Assembly: GCA_963971225.1 (NCBI GenBank)
Contig: OZ020268.1
Coordinates: forward strand, 52,316,404-52,380,403
Direction: 5' to 3'
Length of the DNA: 64,000 nt
Source: Melieria omissa
Taxonomy: Eukaryota > Arthropoda > Insecta > Diptera > Ulidiidae
Numbering within the stretch: the first letter of the stretch is position 1; the number at the start of each line of letters is the position of its first letter. A program made the translations under genes and the position numbers. The notes under the pieces are model-generated. The model did not search any database, was not told where the DNA came from, and saw nothing but the letters and a program-made list of their open reading frames with translations. Below are positions 20,408 through 30,633 of the stretch, in pieces.

Positions 20408-23400
20408 ATGGGACGAAAGCAAAACAGTATAGTAAGAAGTTATTTCACTTTTGTTTTCGAAGAAAATAAAGCAAAGTGCAACATATGTGGTTTCGAGTTT
20501 CGAGGAAATTATTTGACCAACCTGAAGCGTCATATAAAATCACAGCATGAAAGCGCTTGGAATGATATTCATGGTGAGACATTTTGTAATTTTTAAGTCA
20601 TTGTCATATTTATACAAGATATACAGGCGCATAATTAAAGTCCCGTATAAAAGCCGATTCGAAGTTCTAAATAAGAATTTATTTTCCGAGTTTTGCCAAT
20701 ACCGATAAATGTTGTGTGCCTATAGCGGTAACTACATTCCGATGTAGTTATCAACCTTTTCCTTTATCTGCTTTCGCGGTACGCTACGGTAGAACAACAC
20801 GCAAAGCTTATTCAAAAATGGAAGCAGCGCACAACAGATGGGAAAGTGCATGCTAGCTCAATAACATGTCTGAGCGCAGCAGCCGAATCGCATCATACCA
20901 ACACTTCACGTAGCGCAGTGCGGCCGAAGTGTATTTCGCATTTCGTATGTAAATCAACAATTTAAAAGTTATTTGTACATAACGATTGTAAAAAATCGTC
21001 AATATTAAAAATAGTGTGATAACTTTATAGCGTAGTGTCTTTTTAAGTCGATAAGTTACCCCCTTTTGACATTCGTTCTCATATATTTTTGCACGCTACA
21101 CTACGTCGTAAAATTGCTTCCGACAGCGTATGTACGCACTTCGCTGCACGCAGAATGAAGCACAAAGCAAAAAAAAAAATTCAAATTCAATGTTTCATTT
21201 CCTAGCCGGCAACAATAACAACAACCATAGTTTATTGCCCTTCTCCCCATATATGTAAGAAGAATTGGCACTTTGTTTTGTTGGCCGACAACAACAGCAA
21301 CCACAGCCGATGCTATTTTCCTTTTAATGCTTCGCGAAGCCGCATGCGATCATTACTTTTTTCTAATCTCTGTGCTGTTTGTTCTGTGATATAACAGAAA
21401 CGAAAGCTGTCTAGTGCTGTTTGTAATGTTAATAACAGAGGACGTAATGTTCAATTAACAGTGGTCGTAATATTACGACCCCTTAACAGTTTTTAATTCG
21501 TATGAGATGCGCGTTCTGTATTACTGTTTATTCTGTGGTTTAACCCTCTGAGGCTTTTTATTACTCACTGTATGCCTCAATATGTATATACAAATATTTC
21601 CAGCAGAGACGAGCAGCGAGGTACCCGAGAAGAAACAAAAAATTGTGGTCGAGTTTTCCAAAAAGGATGTCGAGGCAGCATGCGTTCAATTGGTTACCAA
21701 TGAAAAGGTACCTTTTGCTATCCTGGACTCGAAGCCTTTCAAACTGTTAACAACCCAAATATTCAGTGGCCTTGATATGACTCCGATTACATCAAAAAAT
21801 GTAATGAACAGTATAACGGAAGAATTCGATCGCATAACAGAAAAAATTCGATTTGCCTTAAAATGCAAAATGGTTTGCCTTAAATTTGACACTGCTACGC
21901 GTCTTAATCGCAGCATTTTAGGCATCAATGTGCAGCATTATGACGGAAATAAGCTTCAAAAATATACTCTCGGCATGATTGAGTTGAACAAAAAACATAC
22001 AGCTGTCAACTTATGTCGGGAAATTGAAGAGGTACTGAACAATTTTGAGATATCTAAAAAACAAATCTACTGCATAACGACGGACAACGGGAGAAATATG
22101 ATAAAAGCCGTTGAAGTATTGAACGAGGACGATACACCCAGTACATCTACTGCTGTGGTGTAAGACATTGATTATGACACCTTAGTTAATGAAATCGAAG
22201 TATATAACATTTCTTCTATTAAATGTGCTGCGCACACTTTGCAACTTGGCATTAATTCTTTTTTAAAAGAAATAAAATCAGATGCTGTTTTATCGAAATC
22301 GCGTGAATTAGCAAAAAAACTTAGATGTCCTTCTAACAGGTAAATTATTCCTCTTATTTAACATTTGAACGTGTGTATTAAAGTTAGCTAAATTTCTATG
22401 GTAGGTATATTATTTCAAGTCAGGGCTTGCCACAGCCAGAAGTAGACGTACCAACACGGTGGAATTCCACATATACAATGCTGAAGACATTGGTCAGCTT
22501 AAAATCTTTTTGCGAAGAGCATTTTGAAAATGCCACTTTAGATTCCATGGAATGGAATGAGATAAGCTCACTCTTAAAGGTTTTAGAACCTGTTTACGTT
22601 GCTACGCAAAAGCTACAAGAAGAGCAACTGTACTTCAGCGATTTTTATAAACTGCGGCTCGAAATGAAACTGACAATTAAAGCAATGCAGTGTGAAAAAA
22701 GCAGTTTGCTTGAGAAGTTTTTGGAAAAAAGGGAAAGGATTTTGCTAGAAAATGAAAATATTGTTTCGGCGATATATTTGGACCCTCGGCTGCGAAAGCT
22801 CTTGGCGAAAGACCCCATTCGGCTAATGATGGCTAGAAATCATTTGAAGCGACTTATCCGACAAGTTCATATGGTCACACAAGAAGTAAGTAAAATTCAA
22901 TCTCGATCGACCACAAATTGTAGTTAAAGCCAAAACCACAAAATTCAATTTTCCTTAAATGTCCAACCATACAGTGGAAGGTTAATTAGTTTGACCACTT
23001 TGCTTTGCAGAAACGTCAGACGGTTCCAAGAAAATCAACAGATGTGGACAGCGCAACACCTGACTGTCAAATCCACGTACCGGAAACTACATCTTCATTG
23101 CTAAGTTCATTTTTAAATAATATAGAAGTAACTTCAAACGACGAATCTGATGAGGAAAACGAATCTTTGAAAAAAGCAATCACAGAAATCACTCAATACA
23201 ATCCTAAGCCAATTGGTATAGATATTGATGTAATGGAGTATTGGGAAGAAAAAAAATATGCACTTCCTCACCTGTACCAATTGGCTAAGGTAATAAACAG
23301 CGTGCCCGCTACTCAAGTAAGTGTTGAAAGAGGATTTTCTGCACTTAAATTAGTACTAACGGACCTACGCTTTAACTTATCTTCTGAGTCCCTACAAAAA

Positions 23401-23430
23401 ATTATGTTCATTAAATTAAATAGAAATTAA
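20408..23430 (+). pseudogene. hAT2 transposase, four exons with one in-frame stop
   Basis: Proposed exons are 20408-20573, 21604-22339, 22420-22885 and 23011-23430. All introns are GT-AG (GTGAGA, GTAAAT and GTAAGT donors) and all phases agree. Exon 1 encodes a BED-type zinc finger (CNICGFEF...LKRHIKSQH). Exon 2 carries the catalytic-domain region, with DTATRLNRS and CITTDNGRNM, and later the Cys/His block CAAHTLQLGI. Exon 3 has VPTRWNSTYTML, a hallmark hAT motif. Exon 4 carries the dimerisation end with VPATQVSVERGFSALK. A TAA at 22161-22163 interrupts exon 2 with the frame continuing beyond it, so the copy is one substitution away from open. The product would bind the TIRs and excise and reinsert the element. 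Confidence 0.85.
21504..21538. repeat. TIR-like sequence in hAT2 intron 1
   Basis: GATGCGCGTTCTGTATTACT and the following GTTTATTCTGTGG closely match the right end of the TIR element at 11119-11150. This suggests that part of the 1-kb first intron (20574-21603) derives from a related non-autonomous insertion. A convincing left end was not found. Otherwise the intron is AT-rich without coding signal. Confidence 0.5.
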
Positions 23431-23677
23431 AATTTTGAAAATAAGTAAAATTAAATCTGTGAGAAATTATTTAACACGTGTTTTTCACTTTTTTGAATAT
23501 CTAAATTTGTCGAGGTCAACAATGGGTTACGATTTCGTATGTCAAAACATGATTTAAAAGATGAGTTAACATCAAAATTGGTGAAAGCACTTCCAATAAG
23601 ATACAAATGATGTTTTTTTAAGCCGTGGGCCCTTCTCGTAATATATATGTGGTTTGTTCGATTGTTTTTGTTCAGCC

Positions 23678-24384
23678 GATCAAGAATATATATATATTTT
23701 GATATTTAATGAATCCAGTACTGCGATTAATGAAAATGACTTTTATGTTGCGACTTAAAAAATAAAAGTCATTGAATGATTTTTATTGATGACTTTTATA
23801 AATAAAAGTCATTGAATGATTTATATTGATGACTTTTATAAATAAAAGTCATTTAATGATTTTTATTGATGACTTTTATAAATAAAAGTCATTGAATGAT
23901 TTTTATTGATGACTTTTATAAATAAAAGTCATTTAATGATTTTTATTGATGACTTTTATAAATAAAAGTCATTGAATGATTTTTATTGATGACCTAAAAA
24001 ATAAAAGTCATCGAATGATTTTTATTGATGACTTTTATAAATAAAAGTCATTGAATGATTTTTATTGATGACTTAAAAAATAAAAGTCACCGATATGATT
24101 TTTATTGGTGACTTTTATAAATAAAAGTCAATGAATGATTTTTATTATGACTTATTTAAATAAAAGTCACCAATAACTGTTATTATAGGACAACTAAAAT
24201 AAAAATCGAAAGAAAACAGTTACTTATGGACTAATAAGAAAAAAATCAAAAATAATTGTTATCAAAGGATTTTTAAAATATAAACACTAAATAACTGTTA
24301 TTTGTTGAGTCATAAAATAAAAATCAAAAAATAACTGTTAAACATTGATTTTTATAATAAAACTTATAACTGTTACGGTCCCTG
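23678..24384. repeat. Right terminal inverted repeat of hAT2
   Basis: A 707-bp arm complementary to the left TIR. It carries about ten ~40-bp units (roughly 23755-24165), fewer than the left arm, which accounts for much of the length difference. The outer end reads ...TTACGGTCCCTG. Confidence 0.88.
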
Positions 24385-24399
24385 ACATAAACATAAACA

Positions 24400-25568
24400 T
24401 TCGAAACTAATGGTACTAGAAAAGCAATTAACGCCGTTAGCGTTACAAAGCTGCTGATGAATCTGCAAATAAAGAGCATAGACGAAATTTCCAAAATAGG
24501 TTATGGCCGCTGTAAATTAACGTTTAAAACCAGCGAAGATGCCAACAATTTTGCAAATAGAAAACTGCAGGAACACGGGCTGTATTCGAAAATCCTTCCG
24601 CACTTTATTTCAAAAATTGGAATCGCGTTTGAGATCCCAATCGATATCGACGTAGATAAGCTAAAAAAGGAAATCAATTCTCCAATACCGATTCTTAAAA
24701 TTATTCGGATAGAAAGACAGGATCCAGCGAACAAAGAGAGAACAATTCCTACAAAGAGAATAAAAATTGTTTTTGACGGACTTTATATTCCTAATGAAGT
24801 AACCTATGCGTTTACAAAAATCTCAATCAAACATTATATTAACTTAGCACAATGTTTTAGATGTTTCCGCTACAACCATGTGGCCAAACACTGCAAGCAA
24901 GCAATCGCTTCCTGCATCAACTGTGCTGCACCTCATCCAGTGACGAAAGAGTGCAAAGAAAAAACGAAGTGCGCGAACTGTGCCGGCGACCACATCGCCA
25001 CTGGCAAATCATGCCCAGCACGAAAAAAGGCACATACTATCAAATCTATAATGACAATAGAAAACCTGTCTCTAAAAGAAGCCAGAAACAAATTTGGTTC
25101 AGTTTTTGGCAACAGATTTGATATCTTGCAGGTGGATGTAGAAGAATCCACTACCACATGGAGAAATTAATAATACACAAAATAATTCTCAAACAGCGGC
25201 CAAACTTATGCACTCTTGGCGATCCTTTGCGAGCGTGGCAAAGTCGAACCTCAATCGGCAAAGAGAAAGGGAGAAAGCTGATTTAACCATGGCGGAATAT
25301 AGACAATGTATAGAAAAACAGGCACCCAATAGGGATACTCCCCACCAGGCGCCAATGCAAGGTGAGAAAAGTAGATATATTATTAATACAACGGGACACA
25401 TAGAAGAGTATGAAAAGCTAACAGGAGACATCATAAAAGAGATTACAAAGATGCTATCTGAAGAAAATGAAAATCATATAACAGAAACGACAAGAAGACA
25501 ATTATACAACATCAAATTAAAAATCAACAAAGTTCAAAACAATCTGGATGTTTCCATTATTAATAAAA
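24400..25568 (+). pseudogene. LINE ORF1, zinc-knuckle part (frameshifted)
   Basis: The frame continuing from the flank of hAT2 to 25170 encodes an RRM-like fold (GYGRCKLTFKTSEDANNF, near 24500) followed by a cluster of Cys-rich knuckles (CFRCFRYNHVAKHC, CINCAAPHPVTKEC, CANCAGDHIATGKSC; 24855-25015), as in I/jockey-type ORF1 nucleic-acid chaperones. A stop at 25168-25170 is bypassed by a single-base shift: the C-terminal part (SFASVAKSNLN onward, with a Glu/Lys-rich helical end) is read in the next frame to 25568, where gypsy A is inserted. In LINE retrotransposition ORF1 coats the RNA. This copy is interrupted three ways. Confidence 0.75.
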
Positions 25569-25794
25569 TGTAATCTATGAAATATCCGATGCTATGAAAC
25601 ACCCTATTTGTAATCTGGCAACGCTGAACGATTTAAAAGGAACCCGAGTCACCCGGTTGAGAAAGAAGAGAGAGATCAACTAAGTTACGTCGGCCCTTTT
25701 GGATTGGACCAGCGAGCGAAGAAGAAGTCAGGAGCAAAAGTAAATCGGGAAAGTTCACGGCCATCAAGTTTGTTAAAAATAAAGTACGATTAAA
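25569..25794 (+). repeat. 5' LTR of gypsy A
   Basis: A direct repeat of 36407-36632. The terminal seven bases are ambiguous because A-runs abut both ends. The shared word TCAAGTGTGGGG at 25797-25808 and in gypsy E at 52239-52250 is the probable primer-binding site. I could not assign its tRNA. Confidence 0.8.
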
Positions 25795-25859
25795 TCTCAA
25801 GTGTGGGGTGTACCACCAAACAGTGAAAATATTAACCCACCAAATTGGAATTTCGCATA

Positions 25860-27914
25860 ATGGGAAAACGTGTAACCCGCAGCAAGTTGGCTGAGGCCCT
25901 CACGGCCGCTGGAGTCCCGTACGCCACCAACGCTAGCATGACTCAGCTGAAGGCCTTGTACGATAACCACCAAGTCTCTGCTGGGCTGGTGGACGGGTCA
26001 TTTGGCGTACCTGTTGTCAACCGCCGTGTCGGATCTGACTGGGATGGCAGCGAAAGTGATGCCGTCAGAACTGAAGACGCCGACTTAAAAATTGAGCTCG
26101 CCGTACCCCCTGCCGCCTCCCTCCCAGCTGATACCTTCACAATTGCCACTACCGCTGCTGCCCTCTCGACTGCTGCTACTGCCGCTACTGCTGTCGCTGT
26201 CACCGCTGCCAATGTTGCTGCTACCCCTGCTGCCCCCGATGTCTCTGCTGAATATAGCTCCGCTGTCTCCGCGATTACTACTGTTACCGCTGCCACTTCC
26301 ACTGTCTCTACTGTGGCACCTCTGAAACCGAATGTCGGCCCGACGGCCCACACCGCTGGAAATCTGTCTACCGAAGCTTACGCAAGCCGTGAAATTCTAC
26401 GCCTGGAGGACGAGTTGCAGATCATGAAATTGCGTCATGAACTGCTGACTCTTAAGACGCAGATTAAAGGTCTTGAGAGTACCTCCCCGAGCCAATCTCG
26501 TCCGATAAACTATGATGAGTTAGACGCGGCCGTTCCGAAGTTCAGCGGTGATGGGCGCCACGACGTGGACCACTGGCTTCTCCAATTTGAAGACTACGCG
26601 AAGGGCTGTGGATACACTGACCGGGAAAAGTGTCTGGCCGTCCGTCGACGTATTGAAGGAACTGCGAGGGACTTTGTATTCAACCTAGGTCTTGTGTCAT
26701 ACGACGAACTCAAGTCCTCGTTTGTCACGATGTTTCGACGAACAGTCACCCGGCAGGAGGTCTATCGCCGGCTGCGGTCCCGAAAGCTATCCGCCAACGA
26801 AACCTGCGTGAGCTACGTCGTAGCCATGCAAACAATCGCAGCCCTGTCTGACATTGAAGAAGGCGAGTTGGTCGATTTAATTATCGACGGGGTGACGGAC
26901 AGTAGCAACAATGTGGCCATCTTGTATGGTGCCACTTCAATTGATGACCTGGTGCGCCGAATGGACAGATACGAGCAGCGCCGCACCCGATCCACTGCGA
27001 TTAAAACTCCGAAGCCCCCGATGACACCGAAGACTGTTACTACTGCCGAAAATTTATCCGAGGTCCGCTGTTTTAACTGTTCAAAGTTTGGGCATTACCA
27101 GAGTGCTTGCCCATCGCCGCTGCGCCCGCCTGGATCATGTTTCACGTGCCACCAGATGGGGCATATGCATCAAGACTGTCCAAAGAAGAGCCGAAGACCT
27201 GTACCTGTTGCTGCCGTCAACTTCGATCCTTCGGATGATGACATTTTCGTCAAGACTAAATACATGGTGAGTGTGGCCTTTTACAATTCTGCTAGATTCA
27301 GATACACGGACTTTTCAAACATTATGTCTCTTTTTGATTCGGGTAGCCCAATTAGTCTGATACGTCGATCGTTAGTGCCGTCCGCTGTTATAAAGACCAG
27401 AACTCCTCGTCCGTCAAGATATGTAGGTGTTGGGAGATGCAGAATCTATACCTACGGGTTAGTGCCTTGCTTACTAAAAATTCGGAATTCAACGAAACAG
27501 ATCTCATTGATGGTTGTCCCTGACGGTCACCTCAGCGTTCCAATAATAATTGGTACCAATGTTTTGCACTTATTCAACATATTTTTGATACAACTTAAAG
27601 GAAAAAATGAAGTAAATAAAACAAAAGAAATTTCACAAGTTTATGCATTTGATTCGGAATTAGTAAAGCCTAGGCCACATAATGATGACGACGAGCAACA
27701 AAATAAAGTACAAGAAGGAAGAAGGGGGTTTCCAACAGACAAGTCGCCACTCTATGCTGGGGGTGGCGGGTGGTGGAATAGTAAACTGAAATTGAATTTC
27801 CTTGGTGATAGTAGTAGTGGACATGATGACCACGAAGTCAAACCTTCGGTTAATGACGCCATCATAGAGTTAAACGCTATTGACCAAAACGTAACTGATG
27901 CTAACCTCAGCTGA
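25860..27914 (+). CDS. gag: Gypsy A Gag-protease
   Basis: ATG 25860 opens a 684-codon frame. Residues ~1-40 (KRVTRSKLAEALTAAGVPYA) look like a SAP/HeH helix-extension-helix. A long Ala/Thr/Val/Pro low-complexity linker follows (~85-165), then a heptad-rich helix (~175-205), the capsid-type region (~220-380), two zinc knuckles CFNCSKFGHYQSAC and CFTCHQMGHMHQDC (~405-445), and an aspartic protease with FDSGS (Asp codon 27336-27338). It ends at TGA 27912-27914. In the related gypsy E this part continues into RT in one frame, so the stop and the shift just after it are probably damage here. The Gag part itself is open. Confidence 0.8.
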   Translation: MGKRVTRSKLAEALTAAGVPYATNASMTQLKALYDNHQVSAGLVDGSFGVPVVNRRVGSDWDGSESDAVRTEDADLKIELAVPPAASLPADTFTIATTAAALSTAATAATAVAVTAANVAATPAAPDVSAEYSSAVSAITTVTAATSTVSTVAPLKPNVGPTAHTAGNLSTEAYASREILRLEDELQIMKLRHELLTLKTQIKGLESTSPSQSRPINYDELDAAVPKFSGDGRHDVDHWLLQFEDYAKGCGYTDREKCLAVRRRIEGTARDFVFNLGLVSYDELKSSFVTMFRRTVTRQEVYRRLRSRKLSANETCVSYVVAMQTIAALSDIEEGELVDLIIDGVTDSSNNVAILYGATSIDDLVRRMDRYEQRRTRSTAIKTPKPPMTPKTVTTAENLSEVRCFNCSKFGHYQSACPSPLRPPGSCFTCHQMGHMHQDCPKKSRRPVPVAAVNFDPSDDDIFVKTKYMVSVAFYNSARFRYTDFSNIMSLFDSGSPISLIRRSLVPSAVIKTRTPRPSRYVGVGRCRIYTYGLVPCLLKIRNSTKQISLMVVPDGHLSVPIIIGTNVLHLFNIFLIQLKGKNEVNKTKEISQVYAFDSELVKPRPHNDDDEQQNKVQEGRRGFPTDKSPLYAGGGGWWNSKLKLNFLGDSSSGHDDHEVKPSVNDAIIELNAIDQNVTDANLS

Positions 27915-28002
27915 ATACATACCAGAGAGAACTCCTTTTGGAAACCATAAACCGTTCTTACCTTATACCTGAGAATAAAAAAAAAACCCTTATGACTACA
28001 AG

Positions 28003-29820
28003 ATGAAAATACGATTGACCGATGATACGCCATTCTACTGCCAAGCCCGCCGCCTGTCTTATCACGACCGCATAGAAGTCCAAAAAATTACGAATGATCT
28101 GATGCAGCGAGGGATTATACGACCCAGTGACTCGCCGTACGCCTCAGCCATTGTCCTGGTGAAGAAAAAAAGTGGGGAGACGCGCATGTGCGTGGACTAT
28201 AGGGCTTTAAACAAGAAAACACTTCGAGATAATTTTCCACTGCCGATCATAGAGGACTGTATAGAGTATCTAGCCGATAAACGGTGGTTCACATTGTTAG
28301 ACTTAAAGGACGGGTTCAATCAGTTATGTATGGATGAAGGGTCGATTCCTTTTACCTCGTGACGCCTCATGGACAGTTCGAATACCTTCGCATGCCGTTT
28401 GGGCTCAAGAATGCCCCAGCTAATTTCCAACGTTTTGTATACAATATATTCCGTGACTTGATCGATGCAAGAAAAATCACGGTTTACATTGATGATATAC
28501 TCATTGCATCTCGTGACTTCGAGTCACACATTACATTGCTCCAGGAAGTGCTGGGGAGGGTATTTGAGAAAGGCTTAGAACTGAAGCTAACGAAATGTAA
28601 ATTCGGTTATACTCAAATTGATTATTTAGGTTACTCAGTGAGCGAGTTGGGTATACAACCATGTGACTCACATGTTCGGGCCATATTGCATTACCCGATG
28701 CCTCGAAATCAAAAAGAGCTGCGTTCGTGTATCGGCTTATTTTCGTACTTTCGGAGGTTTGTTCCTTCTTTCTCAAAGATAGCTCGACCGCTGCTGCAGC
28801 TGCTCAAAAAGGAGACAACATTTGACTTTAGTAAGGATTGCGTAGTCGCGTTCAACGAGTTAAAGGCTAGATTAGTTACGCCGCCCGTGTTAGCTGTATA
28901 CCACCCTAGTCGAGAAACTGAGTTACACTGTGACGCTAGTAGTAATGGCTTTGGTTCAGCGTTACTGCAAAGGCAAACCGATGGCAAACTTCACCCTATA
29001 GCCTACTTCTCTAAAACAAGCACCAACGCCGAGTCAAGATATCATAGTTTTGAATTAGAAACTCTATCTATTATATACGCACTACGACGACCTATCGTAC
29101 CTATCTGGAAGGTATACCATTCAAAATAATCACTGATTGTAACTCATTGGCTATGACCCTCAATAAAAAGCAGGTAAACCCTCGTATAGCTAGGTGGGCA
29201 CTTGAATTAGAGAACTACAATTACTCAATTCAACATAGGCATGGAGTGGGTATGGGTCATGTAGACGCACTTAGCAGATATCCAGTGCAACAGAAACGGG
29301 ATGACGAAATAGAGGAAATGACTGCCGCTCTTAACATTGATGATCAGAACCACCTCAGTCTATTCCGTGAGCCCGCGGTGAGCACTACAATACGCTGTCC
29401 CTCCGCCCCCGCAGGTGATGTTCATCATAATCCCAAGGCGAACTGCTGTCCACTGCCAGGCTATCTAGAAGAAATCTCAAATAAGTGCCAGTTGATAGCC
29501 GCGGTAGACGCAAACGATTTAGATTTTCAGATCCAAGTGGCACAAATCAGGGATGAATATTTGAAAAACCTCGTAGTCCAACTTGAGAAGGGTAGCGTCC
29601 CAGGATATGAACTGTGTGACGGAATGGTGTTTCGGAAGTTTGGTGACAACTGTTTGCTACTCTGTGTGCCCCGGGAAATGCAGGATAACGTCATCCGCAT
29701 GGTCCACGAAAAAATAGGTCATCTGGGAGTAGATAAGTGTTATGACCAAATAAGGAAAAACTATTGGTTCGACCATATGAAAATAAAAATAACTGGTTTT
29801 GTACACAACTGTATTAAATG
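28003..29820 (+). pseudogene. pol: Gypsy A reverse transcriptase-RNase H-integrase N-terminus, frameshifted
   Basis: Three overlapping frames carry one protein. 28003-28362 encodes the RT fingers (MCVDYRALNKKT). 28359-29129 encodes the RT palm with YIDDILIAS, the connection and the RNase H start with HCDASSNGF. 29147-29820 encodes the RNase H end (NPRIARWALELENY, VDALSRYP) and the integrase zinc region, up to CIKC where gypsy D is inserted. Small indels near 28345-28362 and 29088-29140 separate the frames. The catalytic residues seen are intact. The integrase core resumes at 35312. Confidence 0.85.
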
Positions 29821-30016
29821 TGTCACGTTTGAGCAACCCTGTTCCCCATGCACATACGCCACCCGGAAAGACGCGCGGCAGCAGTGTGGCAGTTCGGCGA
29901 AAACCGCAGCACGCGACGATCCATGTTTTTACAAAATTAAAATTGATAAAATTAACTCATACTAAAATTTGAAATAAAGATACAAAACGAGAAAAACCAA
30001 AAATGTTCGTTTGACA
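29821..30016 (+). repeat. 5' LTR of gypsy D
   Basis: A 196-bp direct repeat of 35116-35311. The copies differ at one position I can see (CCGCAGC here, CCGCGGC there). AATAAA-like signals lie near 29970. Confidence 0.9.
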
Positions 30017-30019
30017 TTT

Positions 30020-30035
30020 TATCAGAAGTGGGATC
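30020..30035 (+). promoter_or_regulatory. Primer-binding site of gypsy D (tRNA-Leu-like)
   Basis: TATCAGAAGTGGGATC lies three bases after the LTR, shares TCAGAAGTGGGAT with gypsy H and resembles sites primed by tRNA-Leu. Confidence 0.78.
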
Positions 30036-30107
30036 TAACCGCGTTGAAAACTTATCGATTTTGAAACCAAGGAAAACATTTATCGCGCTTTAAAAAAAAA
30101 AAAAAAA

Positions 30108-30470
30108 AAAAAAGTGAGACTCCCATGGCCGGCCATATCTGAGACTCCAGTGGACATCCGTTGTGTCCTGGAATCGGCTTCGCAAGTGAAATAAATACAT
30201 TCTAACAAATTCGTTTTCGTCGCTACTCATCCGTGTTGCGAGGCTCCCATGTACGTTCACATGTGAGACTCCCGTGGACACGTTTTGCCCTCGATCGTTG
30301 TAATCCGTTATCCAGTACAGTACAGGTGGAAAAGTTAAGTGACGTCAAGACTCATTTGTGTTGTGAGGCTCCCATGTACGCTCGCATGTGAGACTCCGGT
30401 GATACATACGTTTTGTCTTCATCCGTTACTGTACACAATCGTTCAAATTCACCGGAATTTCTCGAAATTT
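30108..30470 (+). repeat. Tandem repeats in the gypsy D leader
   Basis: After an A-run of about 20 (30091-30112), three imperfect ~125-bp units start near 30112, 30237 and 30361. Each has the paired words GAGRCTCCCATG and TGTGAGACTCC separated by about 25 bases. The paired words could form a small stem. A role in packaging or translation is speculation. No ORF crosses them. Confidence 0.65.
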
Positions 30471-30633
30471 CTAACTGTCATTCGTATTTGTGACGCGACG
30501 CTTTGATGTGACTGTACATTACTGTCATTCGTTTGAATTCTCGTGAATATACGCGCGCCCGTGGACATAACAACTAACAAACAAATTCCAATTGGAATTT
30601 GAAAACGAGAACACGCAGCAGAACAAAGTGAAA

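Larger units (their letters stand above)
19026..24384 (+). mobile_element. hAT2: hAT transposon with very long repeat-array TIRs
   Basis: A 5359-bp element flanked by a perfect 8-bp duplication ACATAAAC (19018-19025 and 24385-24392), the hAT signature. The ends read CAGGGACCG on each strand. Instead of the usual 10-30 bp TIRs, inverted similarity runs from 19026 to 19891 and from 23678 to 24384. Most of each arm is a tandem array of ~40-bp units (about 12 left, 10 right). A four-exon hAT transposase with BED finger lies between, spoiled by one nonsense codon. It sits in LINE ORF1. Confidence 0.9.

Noticed and set aside
22161..22339. Treating the TAA at 22161 as part of an intron
   Set aside because: The downstream frame continues in the same register with conserved hAT residues, and no suitable donor/acceptor pair removes the stop, so a nonsense mutation is simpler.
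25943..26353. Minus-strand Ala/Val-rich ORF
   Set aside because: It is the shadow of the low-complexity Ala/Thr linker in gypsy A Gag on the plus strand.
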